DNA of 35,301 bases, from NCBI GenBank assembly GCA_003427395.1, contig BFEA01000172.1:782381-817681 (forward strand). Reading direction: 5' to 3'. Source of the stretch: Chara braunii (lineage: Eukaryota > Streptophyta > Charophyceae > Charales > Characeae). The first letter of the stretch is position 1, and the number at the start of each line of letters is the position of its first letter. Below are positions 1 through 8,823 of the stretch, piece after piece. The notes under the pieces are model-generated. The model had not been told where the DNA came from. It saw only the letters and a program-made list of their open reading frames with translations, and did no database searches. A program made the translations under genes and the position numbers.

Positions 1-57
1 AAACCGACCTCTACAACACCCTGGGTTAAAAAAAAAAAAAGAAAAAAAAAAAGAAGG
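1..57 (+). repeat. A-rich tail of a truncated retroelement
   Basis: The window opens with a short 3' end followed by an interrupted A tract. The words just before the tract (ctctacaacaccctgggtt) recur with small changes at 14655-14682, again followed by A-rich sequence. This suggests one family of plus-strand retroelement 3' ends. The body lies left of the window, so the family cannot be identified. Confidence 0.45.
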
Positions 58-86
58 AAATCAAGGCACACAGGCAACTTATTACC

Positions 87-452
87 TTTTTTTTTTTTTT
101 TTTTTAAGAGAAACAGCTCCAATCTATTTGTGGGGAGCAGCATGTGCTGGGAACGGGGCCCAGCGTCCCATATAGAAATTTACATAAAATTGAAGGTTGA
201 AATACCAGGGCCATTACCCGGCTTTGGCTCAGAAAAAATTGTTAGCTATTCAGAAGTGACTACGACAAACATTAGAACTAAGCAAGATTCAAAAAACTGA
301 CTCAAGGAACCCACCTCATCAATCCTCTTTTCCTCACTCCGGCAAGACTTACTGCATCAGAGCCACCATCTCTGCTGCCGCTCTACCCTATTTCCATCCT
401 ACCAGCTAGCCCCCTCACTAGCAGGACACGTGATAACCTGCCATCTCTCCCA
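87..452 (-). mobile_element. Minus-strand retroposon 3' tail, copy 1
   Basis: A poly-T run at about 87-105 reads as the poly-A tail of a minus-strand element. It is followed by the conserved tail block: ggggagcag, the hairpin with arms 146-151 and 159-164, gcgtccca, and a second block near 211-231 (ccattacccggctttggct). The same order occurs at 480-800, 17700-17770 and 30730-30860. There is no coding sequence. It is a SINE or a truncated LINE 3' end. The left limit is the poly-T; the right limit is approximate because another copy starts at 453. Confidence 0.6.
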
Positions 453-1190
453 CTTTTTTTTTTTATAAACAAAACAGGCTCCATCTATTGGTGGGGAGCA
501 ACACCTGCTGGAAACCGGGTGCAGCGTCCCATCGATACAACCATATCTTCTCAAATTGGCACAAACTGGGAACCGGGCCCAGCGTCCCATTGCAAGTTTG
601 TTCAGAAACCTCATCAGAAAATCTTGTGAAAATGAGACAAGGAACCTACAAGACTCCTATTAGCCGAAGTAACGAAACCAAGATTGCTGAGAACTGGGCT
701 CAGCGTCCCTTATGATGATGACCGAGTTCGTAATGGTGAAAAACATAGAATCTGAAAGTTTTAAAGTGCCGGAGCCATTGCCCGGCGTTAGCTGAAAAAG
801 CTTCTGGGCAACTCAGAATTGAGTTTGACAAAATTCAGGAAAACCAGTCTGCTACAACTGAAAAGCCACCACCGGGGTGCACAAATGTTCAGAGATCTAC
901 GAATCCCTAGCAACCCAGCTAAGTTTTCCAACACTGACAAAACTCACTGCTGAGCTCTTACAGGTCTCACACCCCTACCCTGCTGGGTTACAGGGTGACA
1001 CGGCTCACCCCAGCTCCGACCAGCGTTGTCTCAGCAGCAACCCTTGGTTGTCCCTTAGAATGCCCCCCCAAAGCATCCGCAGATCTATCTACTAAGCTTC
1101 ATGCTCCTGCATCCGCAGGTTACAGGGCAATGCCCCAGCACCGGCCAGCGTCGTTCTGGCATCGAACACTCCGCAGGTCACTGAGCGCAT
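453..1190 (-). mobile_element. Minus-strand retroposon tail, copy 2, with repeated hairpins
   Basis: A poly-T run at 453-463 precedes a second copy of the tail family. Hairpins occur at 507-525 (weak), 565-583 and 686-704; the last has perfect 6-bp arms GCTGAG/CTCAGC. From about 950 to 1180 it matches 31040-31255: gggttacaggg, then gctccgaccagcgt, then caacccttggttgtccctt. It is therefore the same family as the insertion at 30685-33436. Similarity stops near 1190. No protein is evident. Confidence 0.55.
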
Positions 1191-2150
1191 CAGTACTGAC
1201 TCATCTCAGCCAGGTTATTAGAAGTCTTTGCCTGGAGCCCACGAAACTGGCGGGGGATAGTAGCGGTGGGTGCACGATGCCGGTTTCCAGACGTCCCCAC
1301 TGTCGGGGGGAAAGCTCGGGGGCCGACCGGCGAGGGGGCGCAGCGGTACCGGGAGCGCTGCGCCCCGTTGAACCAACGAAAAACCGATGCGCGTGGAGCT
1401 AGCGTGCCGGGAGTACGGTGTGTGGTAACGAAGAGACGCCGCGCGCAGAGCCATGGAGTACTGTGGATTGGAGAGCATGCCGTGGGAGGAATCGCGACTT
1501 CTCTGTTTAGCCGATTGATGACGGGCGGGTCGTCCGGGTGGCGGATGGTAGTCTCTCCGAGTGTTGAGCGCGTTGTGGGAGGGATCGTGACATCGCTGCG
1601 CCAAATTAATGAAGAATTGAAGCGTGTGGATCTCGTCAATTATCGGGAGCACTGTACTTGCAGCGAGGATTGATGCACGCGGGGTTATGGAGCGCAGTTG
1701 TTTGGAGGTGTGGGAGGGATTATGACGGGAGGAGGGGCTCTTTTGCTTTCGGGTGCATTGACGGCTCGATGGTGGCGATGAATCCTTTTCGCAGTCAGCT
1801 CTGATAGGCACCGGGTACTCTTCAAGTGATGGTGCAATGTCGTGACTTCCTGGGGCACTGTCTTGTACGATGCTGTTTGCGATGTGACGCGGTGGGCGAA
1901 ATCCTCCCTTCTTCCTCGACCGGGGGGTAGTGTATGGTAAGTGCATAGCTATGGTGGGTTTGAACCCCCTGTGGCGACTTGTCAACGGGCTTGGCAAGGG
2001 GGTGCCACACCGTTTTCAATCCTTTGTAGGAATCGAAGATGGCCGTTTCTGCCTTTGGAGTTAGTGTTTGCTTTGAGCCGAGGAACTAACAGTGGGAGGA
2101 AGGGTTCCTTTCCTTCCCCACAGGCACAGGGGTAGGGTTTGAAGGGTGGG
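1191..2150. other. Unassigned G+T-rich stretch with short direct repeats
   Basis: Open frames exist on both strands, for example a minus frame across 1218-1997, but none shows a recognisable domain, and the composition is biased and non-coding in character. The motif gtgggagggat recurs at about 1576 and 1709, with a related form near 1483. This may be the upstream part of the minus-strand retroposon whose tail lies at 453-1190. No gene is supported. Confidence 0.3.
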
Positions 2151-2159
2151 AGATGAGTG

Positions 2160-2815
2160 AAGGTAAGTGGTGGTTTCGACGAAGAAGGGGAGGATTGGTT
2201 GCTTTGAATATTAATTAGCTGCGTCCTATAAATGGAAATCTGCTACTAATTCCATAATTGATCTTCACTTGGATGATTTTCCATCGATAATAACTAGGGA
2301 GTTCATCTCTTGATTTTGTTTGGTGCGATCCTGATTCTAGTCGCCTGATGTTTAGCTGGCTTTTGCTGACCACCTTTTGCGGGTATTTTTTAATATCCCT
2401 TGATACTGCTTGAAGTGACTTTTCGTGAACTTCTGTCTATTCCTATCATGAGCTCGGTTTTTGCCATATCCTTTGATGCCGTTTGAAGTGATTTTTCGTG
2501 AACTTCTGTTCATTCCTATTCGTGAGTACGATTCTTATGTAGTCGCCACCTTTTAAAATAACCCTTACTATGATCAGAATTGCTTTCCTGTTTTTGAGAG
2601 TCGTGAGTCCAATATTGGACATCCAAGATAATTTTCTTAATTTTGTTTCTTAAATTTTGTTCCGAATCTTAAACTCTCAAAGATGTTCTAGCCAGTTTCC
2701 TAATTTCTGTTCCTGAATTTCGTTTCTAGGACTGGGTTTCGGAAGTAATTTGAAGAATTTTCTCTTTGGAAAAACCTTACCGTAAATCTCAATTTTCTCG
2801 TTAATGGTGTCTCAA
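2160..2815. repeat. AT-rich spacer with a two-copy direct repeat
   Basis: No gene is visible. Two diverged copies of a roughly 75-bp unit lie at about 2398-2455 and 2473-2530. Each contains gaagtga, then ttttcgtgaacttctgt, then attcctat. The rest is T-rich single-copy-looking DNA. Confidence 0.5.
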
Positions 2816-2885
2816 AAGGAAGGGGGGGGGGCAGAATTGGAGGCGGGAGGGAAGCAAGGGGGTGCTCAGCAGAGGGAGGTCTGTC

Positions 2886-3032
2886 AAACCACCAGTACTT
2901 GGGTGACGCCTTAGCGTTAACGCTACGCGATTTCCGCGGCCGGCGGGCCGTCGATAAATCAAATCGACAGCCCGCGCTGCTTCGAGATTTGGGCGGTCGG
3001 CGCGGTGCGCAGTGCCCAAGTACTGGTGGTTT
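2886..3032. mobile_element. MITE family A, copy 1 (147 bp)
   Basis: The element has perfect 18-bp terminal inverted repeats: aaaccaccagtacttggg at 2886-2903 and its exact complement at 3015-3032. The interior is GC-rich and non-coding. The terminal sequence recurs in the two elements at 3980-4128 and 4129-4313. The target duplication is unclear. It is a non-autonomous DNA transposon by structure; the superfamily is unknown. Confidence 0.75.
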
Positions 3033-3737
3033 AAGGTGAGTAGGTCAGAAGGACGATGCTGGGACGACATGGACCGGTGCTGGAGCCTTTTGCTCTGTAA
3101 CCCATAACCTATTTTGTATTTGTTCCACAACTTCCACTAAACATTGTAAAACACTCCCACATAGATGAGTCAAACACAAATTTGATTTTTAAGAATGGAA
3201 AATAAAAACTCGTTGCTTCCCACCTTTTTTTTTTCATCAATCAAATCAAAGGCTAAGGAACGTAAAGGTAGTGTATTTAAAAAACAAAAAAAATACAAAA
3301 GGTGATGTATTGGCCTATGTATCCATGAATGATGGTTTGAATCCGTCCTCGGCCTCTTCGCACCGAATGTGCCACTGGCAAGATACATTTGTCAGTACCG
3401 TTACTACTATTCATAGTAAGGGGTATATCTTTTTTTTTTTTTTTTTTTTTTTTTAATAAACGGATATACGTTGCCACCTTGCATGGGAAGATGAAGTCAC
3501 CATTGTTTCCAGATACACATCCAGGTCAGGCGGTAATTTCAGTCAGATGCATCCAGGAAAGTCGTAGTGCGAACATGCCCCCTAACAGATATGCAAAACC
3601 TGCAATGGATGTATGGCATCCACATACGACAAAAAATATGGTGATGTGTCTTTCCATGTTCTAGGAGGAGATTCATTCTCATTTTGCACATTTGGGGTCT
3701 TGCTCCAACCTTCTACTTTGGGGAATTTACCCAACAT
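3033..3737. other. Spacer with a poly-T tract and a partial MITE
   Basis: There is no gene. A poly-T run at about 3431-3454 may be a minus-strand retroposition scar, but its flanks do not give a clean duplication. About 3627-3715 resembles the interior and right arm of the 122-bp MITE at 23521-23642; shared words are ctcattttgcacattt and tgttctagg. It is probably a decayed third member. Confidence 0.4.
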
Positions 3738-3965
3738 TTTTGCCAGCAATTGTTTTAAAGCCGCAGCGTGCATCCTGCCGCGACTCTAGGGATGTACCGG
3801 GGCGGGAGTACAGGGGCAGTGTTTCGTTGGATATCCATCCAGGCAAAATTGGCCTTGCATGCGACCAATTTTGCCGGGATGGATATCGAGTGAAATGACA
3901 CCCCAGTACTTCCCGAGAGTCGTGGCAGTATCCTCGGCGCAACTCGGAAAAAATGGCTGGCAAAC
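3738..3965. mobile_element. Fold-back element with long imperfect arms
   Basis: The termini ttttgccagc (3738-3747) and ggctggcaaa (3955-3964) are complementary. The centre is a strong palindrome: gatatccatcc plus ggcaaaattgg is mirrored by ccaattttgcc plus ggatggatatc across a loop of about 12 nt. The outer arms are diverged. There is no coding capacity. Confidence 0.6.
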
Positions 3966-3979
3966 GTACTGAAGGGTTT

Positions 3980-4128
3980 AAACCACCAGTGCTTCCTAAA
4001 AATGTTAAGCCACAATTTTCAGGAAAACGTACGGGCCACTACAGGAACGCCCAAATTCATCCGACTAGAAAAGTTTCTACTCTACTTTTTTCTGCGGCCT
4101 ATAGCTGGGCGCCAAGTACTGGTGGTTG
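3980..4128. mobile_element. MITE family A, copy 2
   Basis: The left end aaaccaccagtgcttcc and the right end gccaagtactggtggttg are complementary with few mismatches. They match the ends of the 2886-3032 element, and the length is almost the same. It directly abuts the next copy. The interior differs from copy 1, so only the termini define the family. Confidence 0.65.
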
Positions 4129-4313
4129 AAACCACTAGTACACGTCCCCAGCCTTGCAGTCCGAAACTTATCGCCACAAGAAAACGAGCGAGGTCGAACC
4201 ATCAAACTCTGGGCCTGCCGTTGGTAAATTGGATCGGCGCTCGCGTTTACGTTTTGCGCTTCCGGATTTTGAGGTGTCAGGCCCGCGGCCCAGGTGCCCA
4301 TGTACTGGTGCTG
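4129..4313. mobile_element. MITE family A, copy 3 (diverged)
   Basis: The left end gaaaccactagtacacg and the right end gcccatgtactggtgctg are imperfect inverted repeats of the same terminal type as the two preceding copies. The element is sandwiched without spacer between copy 2 and the TIR element at 4316-4870. No coding sequence is seen. Confidence 0.5.
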
Positions 4314-4315
4314 TA

Positions 4316-4870
4316 AGAGGTGGACCCCACAGGGGAAAATCTCGGAAGAACTCTTCCGCCGGGTGTTCTCTCGGACCCCACAGCCTCTGGAAAAGTGTCT
4401 GGAAGTCCTTTTTTTTGTATTTCCCAGACCCCACTGCCCGGAAAAGAGGCACATGGAGAGCGAGTTTCCAAGTCCTTTTCCGGGCGGAAATTGGCCGATC
4501 CACGTCAGCCTCACCGAAATTTTGTGGCAAACGCATGGGGGGTAGGGGGGGGGCATCCCCCTACGTCTTCCAGACTTGGAAGATCGCGCAGGTCCATTTT
4601 GTGTCTGCACGGTGCAGCGCAGATGCCACGCAATGCCACCCATGACCCGTCAGCGGCCACCCCACAGGTCCACCACGGCCTACCCGGGCTTCGACGGCGG
4701 ACAAAACAGCCAAACTGGTCCGAAAGTCTGGAAGAACTCTTCCAAAAGTCTGGAAAACAGGCACTTCGGTGGGGTCCCGTCTTTTCTTTTCCGAAACCTT
4801 CCAGGACTTCCGCGTCGCTTTACCACGGAAACTGCATTTTCCAGACTTTGGGCGGTGGGGTCCACCTCTA
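4316..4870. mobile_element. PIF/Harbinger-like non-autonomous element (about 555 bp)
   Basis: Terminal inverted repeats gaggtggaccccac and gtggggtccacctc are flanked on both sides by taa, matching the TWA target preference of PIF/Harbinger elements. The interior holds many copies in both orientations of the words tctggaa and ttccaga, and of the palindrome ggaagaactcttcc near 4348 and 4730. These resemble subterminal transposase-binding repeats. No transposase frame is present. The superfamily call rests on the 3-bp duplication only. Confidence 0.55.
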
Positions 4871-4910
4871 AGTAAGTATGGTGGACGTCCCTTTCTAAAA
4901 ACTTGGGCTT

Positions 4911-5111
4911 ATACCTTTCTCGGCCTTTTGGCTAAGATCAAGTGTAGTATCTGTTTTGATCAGTTTAATATCTGATCCGTGGTCCATCGGACCACATAAT
5001 ATTAAATTAATTTTTCTGGGCTACGGAGGGGTCATATGGGTAGGCTTGCCTGCTCGACCCTTCTAGCGTTGCCTCTGTAGTGCACTGCAGCAGAGTGTGG
5101 CGCAGCCCTCC
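4911..5111 (+). pseudogene. U2: U2 snRNA retropseudogene (full length, with A-rich tail)
   Basis: The sequence starts atacctttctcggcctt, the canonical U2 5' end. It has the branch-point-pairing GTAGTA at 4944-4949, a stem-loop IIb (gtggtcc/ggaccac) and an Sm-like aatttttctgg, and ends after about 201 nt, close to the usual plant U2 length. A run of A and G follows at 5112-5138. It is bounded by imperfect 13-bp direct repeats, aaaaacttgggct at 4897-4909 and aaaaacttcggct at 5134-5146. I see no plant upstream sequence element or correctly placed TATA box. It is therefore a retroposed copy, probably made by a LINE in trans, and not an active locus. Confidence 0.85.
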
Positions 5112-5249
5112 AAAAAAAAAAGAAAAGGAAAAAAAAAACTTCGGCTCCACTGCAACCAATGAGTGGGGCTATTACAAAAATAGTGCCGCATGACAACTGA
5201 AACACCGTGCACATCTTTTCCAACCCGGACCGAATCACAGTTGGATGCA

Positions 5250-5888
5250 TTGCTTCAAGGATTCGAACAGGGTTTCAGTAAGCCGGCGAGGTTGCTTTTT
5301 ATTTTGTGATTTTGTTTTTGTTGTTTTTCTGTTACACTGTGTGTGCTTGCTGCAAGGATTCGAACCATGTACCGATGATGAGAGATAGGTAGTACCTGTT
5401 TTTTTGTGTCCTGTATGCCTGGACTTAGCGACTCGGCCTCCAGACGCTTCTAGAAGGCTGAGAGGACCAATCTACCTTTTCAGTGGGACTGCAGCCTATG
5501 TTAGTCTGTTTTCAGGTCAGGGTAAGAAGCCGGTAGTAGGAAGCAGAAGTACTGTCTATTCCGGTCCCTCTACCTCATAACAAGGAGAGCGGACCGTGCC
5601 GCATTTTCCGCAAGTAAGCTATATAATACGTAGGCTAGATTAGTTCGACCTCCTGGTTCCCGCAGTCGACTTCAACTGTGACGACGGTGGGATGTCGCTG
5701 CTTGTGGAACGTGGTTTGTGGCGGTTCTTGGGCGTGACGGTTTTGATAAGTGGAAACCAATGGTTACTCTGATTCGGGTCTACGTGTCACCTAGGTGACA
5801 ATGTGTGTACTACCTTGTGTTTTGCTTTCACAACTTGTGTTTGCTTTACACTTCGTATGTTTGCACTACTTGTGAACAACTTCAATTC
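5250..5888 (+). repeat. 5' pseudo-LTR of the PLE
   Basis: It is collinear with 10254-10892 at a constant offset of 5004 and without indels. By eye only about five substitutions separate them (roughly 99% identity). It starts inside a word that is longer upstream of the 3' copy (agactgtgtgtgc at 10241), so it looks 5'-truncated by about 13 nt. It lacks TG...CA ends. It should hold the promoter for the full-length transcript, but I cannot place one. Confidence 0.85.
5356..5438 (-). promoter_or_regulatory. Antisense tRNA-like A-box/B-box pair, 5' copy
   Basis: On the minus strand, GGCCGAGTCGCTAAG (complement of 5424-5438) resembles a Leu/Ser tRNA D-arm with box A. GGTTCGAATCC (complement of 5356-5366) is a perfect box B / T-loop consensus. 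The spacing of about 60 nt fits a class II tRNA. The putative acceptor strands do not pair, so it is not an intact tRNA. It may be an internal pol III promoter or a decayed tRNA-derived insert, reading antisense to the element. Confidence 0.4.
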
Positions 5889-6026
5889 GTTTACCGCACA
5901 CGTGAACTTGCCTGGGGAAGCATACCGGGTTGTAGTGAGCGTGCTTTAATCCGTTTGACTATTGACTATTGACTGACGTTAACACGTGGAGTAACGTGTG
6001 TTCAGTACGAAGTGACGCTGACGAAG

Positions 6027-7248
6027 ATGTCAGGCTTGGAAAGGCGCGATGATAGAGGCAGCTACGACTGGAGACGCGATGAAGACCGAGGAAGTCAGGA
6101 AAGAAGACCACATAGACCGGTGACGTGCTTCAATTGCAACAAGCAAGGGCACTATGCGCGCAAGTCGTCCATCAACGTCGATCGACTCAAGGAGATCACG
6201 CTCCCCTCGAAGATATGAACCAAAAAGGTACTCGCCACCGCGGAAGGAGGCTGAGCTGCGGGAGAAGGTCGTGGAACTGTCGAAAGGGGTTGCCTCCATT
6301 AAAGAGCACTTTGACGTGGAAAGAGCGAAGAAAGAAGAAAAAGGTCGGAGGAAATGGGAGAAGGAACAGGAGAAGGAGGAAGCGAGACGAAGGGAGGAAG
6401 AGGAAGAAACACAACGAGCAGCAGAAGCCGCCAGACAGGAAGCTAAGAACAAGAAGAAAGACGAGAAGGAGAAGCAGGATGCGCTGCTTCGAGCCGAAAT
6501 GAAGAAGGATGCCACGTTGCACGCGGCGATGATGATGAGCGAGATAAAAGACGACTGGCTACACCAATGGAAGACTTTGATGTTACCAATGCTAAAAGGC
6601 GGTATCAAGGAGGACAAAGAGAAAAAGAAGGTGGAGTTTCTTTCGGAGGAGGAAGAGGAATCCGAGTATGGCAGTGAGAAAAGCAAAACGAGTGTGATGC
6701 AAGAACTGAGCGAGAAGGCGGGAAAGTTGTGCATAACGGAGAAAAGGAAGAGAGAAGACGATGTAGTTTTGGATGACAGTCTGCCAATGGAATTACCAGC
6801 CAAGAGGACGCCACATTGGAATATCTTGAGGATGGGAGAACTGAGTACTAGGGTGACGAGGTCCAAATCGAAGACGAAGGGGGCATGCACGCCCATCACA
6901 ACAAGGAGGAAGACACCAGTGAAGACCCCGTTAGCCAAGGTGGTGAAATCGAACAAGAAGAGATCCCCTCCGAGCGGAAGGTTGACACCCGCCAGCAAAG
7001 CACTGGCCAAGCTGAGGTATCGTGACGCCATCATTAAGGAGCTGAAGGAGTGCAATGCGGATGAACTACAACGAATCTGCCGAGAAGGCGGCCTGCATTA
7101 GGAGGGGAAGTTGGATGCGATCTTCGACATAGCTGAGCACAGAGCAAAGCAATATCATGGGTGTGAGGACAACGTTGACGTGGGAGTTATCCGGATCGCG
7201 GACTCAGCGGATGCGGGTGCGGAGGAATCCGCTGAAACAGAGGGATGA
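6027..7248 (+). pseudogene. PLE ORF1: gag-like protein with zinc knuckle, coiled coil and SAP-like end (broken)
   Basis: I place the start at ATG 6027 (MSGLERRD), since the upstream frame opens only with GTG. The N-terminus is Arg/Asp-rich. A knuckle CFNCNKQGHYAR lies at 6126-6161, but the last Cys of CX2CX4HX4C is lost where the frame shifts, at about 6160. In the next frame comes an RS-like basic stretch, then about 100 residues of Glu/Lys/Arg-rich predicted coiled coil (about 6250-6510). The C-terminus has LKECNADELQRICREGGLH, an in-frame TAG at 7099-7101, and EGKLDAIFDIAEHR, together resembling a SAP-type helix-extension-helix. The frame closes at TGA 7246-7248. The expected role is RNA binding and RNP assembly. 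About 407 codons if undamaged. This identification rests on motifs only. Confidence 0.65.
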
Positions 7249-8823
7249 AGAAACGTAGCTCCTGAACTTTGGTGGGAAGTGTGCAGATATATTACGAGCG
7301 TTCGATGCTCCCAAGGCTGTACCAATCGGAATCTGGAAGTACTACTACGGCTAGTAGTGATACTGCTAGCTTTGAGTAAGCAAGTCCGTTGGCTTAACAG
7401 GTACGTGGATTCATGGCTACGATTGTATGACACGCACGGGATTGACTTTCTTAACCTAGAGAGGGTCGTGTATGTAGCTATTTCCCCTTACTGCAAGTCG
7501 TGCTATGTAGGGAAGACCACGCGGCCCTGTTCCGTCAGATGGCGCGAGCATCTGTATGTAGTGAGGAATAGGACGCAAGCACATTTTCATCGATGGATTG
7601 CAGCATTCGGGTGTGGGAACTATACGCTCATTCCTGTCGACATTTTTGAGGGTAATGATTTGGGGAAGTTAGAAGAGTTGTATATCAACAGGTGGCCTCC
7701 CTATCAGAATTCAGCTGGAGTTAAGGCAAGAAAGAAAGGTAAGAAAAGGAAATTGGGGAAGAGAGAGAGAAACCGGGTGAATGGAAAGGAGAACTCACAC
7801 TCGGGGAGATCGATTAATCCGATGTGTCTCTTCTGCATAGACAACGAATCGGAGTTTTTAGATCTTTTTGCCTTTCTGGAAGATAGCCTTAAATTTGGGA
7901 GTCTGCCACGTATGATACGGTCGGGGGGTGGGAGCGACTGGACTCCAAAGTGGAAGGAGATTCGTGAGGTGTTTGGGGAAAGCAAAGTGAAACACCAGAA
8001 TGCGGTTTTTGCGCTAAAGGATTGTAAGAGCCTGATTGAGAAAGGCGGACAATTCGAGGTTGTACATATCGTTAAGTGGAAGTCAAAGTGCACTTACCTG
8101 AAGAAGGTGTTAATTGGAATCTTCCGGAACCCCCAGAAGTTGAAAGACGTGTATCATTGGGGCATGAAAGCACTGTTACGGGTATATCAGGTTGTCAAAG
8201 ACTTCTCCAAGAAATCGACAAGGAAGTATCTACGCAGACTGTTGTCTCGGTGTTTTCGGGAACGGTTTCAGCTAAGTTTGTCCGCAGATCTCACATTTAG
8301 GATTAAGTTTGATAGTCGGATTGTGATCTCCGAGGTAAGGAAAGCTGCTAAATTAAATGATTTTCTGATGAGTTGCCACTTACCGACATGTTTTGCTCTT
8401 CGCGCGCGTAGGAAAATTCGCATCGTAGGAACAAAAAATCCTACGATAGCTGATCTCTTGCATAACCATAGACGAGCCTCGACTAATGGTGTGCTTACCT
8501 GCAGTTGTGCGGGTATGGATTTCCCGCGTGTTGATGGACATGTTCGGTTTCGGCTAAGTGAGGTAGCTGGTTTGCACCCACTTCTGTCGAATGCAAATAA
8601 CATTCCGAGAGCGGAAGGGGCCGACAGATTGCAACTCCTTCGCGAGGAGTTGATCGCAGGTTTCAGAGACAGGAAGAATATGGGAGGAACTATCCCGGAT
8701 TGTGCTAAGGTTGATTTGTCTGCTTGCTTGTCCTCAGGGACTAGTCAGTCGTCGAGTGTGTTCGTGACCGAAGTCTTAGCTGAAGAAGAGACTAGGAGAT
8801 CTCCTTGTGTCTCCAGTAGATAA
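7249..8823 (+). pseudogene. PLE ORF2, first part: GIY-YIG endonuclease and linker
   Basis: The frame runs on from the ORF1 stop in the same phase and has no ATG before the nuclease domain. At about 7468-7713 lie VYVA, then YVGKTT, then VRWREH with the catalytic-type Arg, then LEELYINRW with the catalytic-type Glu, then QNSAG. This is the order of a GIY-YIG fold, with GIY replaced by VYV and YIG by YVG. Extra Cys residues (YCKSC, TRPC) surround the core. A basic segment (about 7725-7800) follows, then a long linker. The expected role is nicking target DNA for reverse transcription. The frame ends at TAA 8821-8823, just after the start of a conserved RT-leader motif in another frame, so a single-base frameshift near 8780-8800 separates the two parts. 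Confidence 0.7.

Noticed and set aside
1218-1997. 259-residue minus-strand protein
   Set aside because: It overlaps other frames on both strands, has a low-information composition (Arg/Ser/Pro/His) and shows no domain; probably chance in G+T-rich DNA.
3415-3480. Poly-T insertion with TSD
   Set aside because: ggtatatc and ggatatac on the two sides agree too poorly to count as a duplication.
4911-5111. Functional U2 snRNA gene
   Set aside because: The A-rich tail, flanking 13-bp duplication and lack of a plant snRNA upstream element favour a retrocopy.
5340-5410. Hammerhead ribozyme in the PLE pseudo-LTR
   Set aside because: gatgatgagag near 5375 resembles part of a core, but there is no CTGATGA with a paired stem II and GAAA in either repeat.
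6030-7055. 341-residue minus-strand protein opposite ORF1
   Set aside because: It is the shadow of the Glu/Lys-rich ORF1 (Ser/Phe/Leu-rich complement) with no domain.
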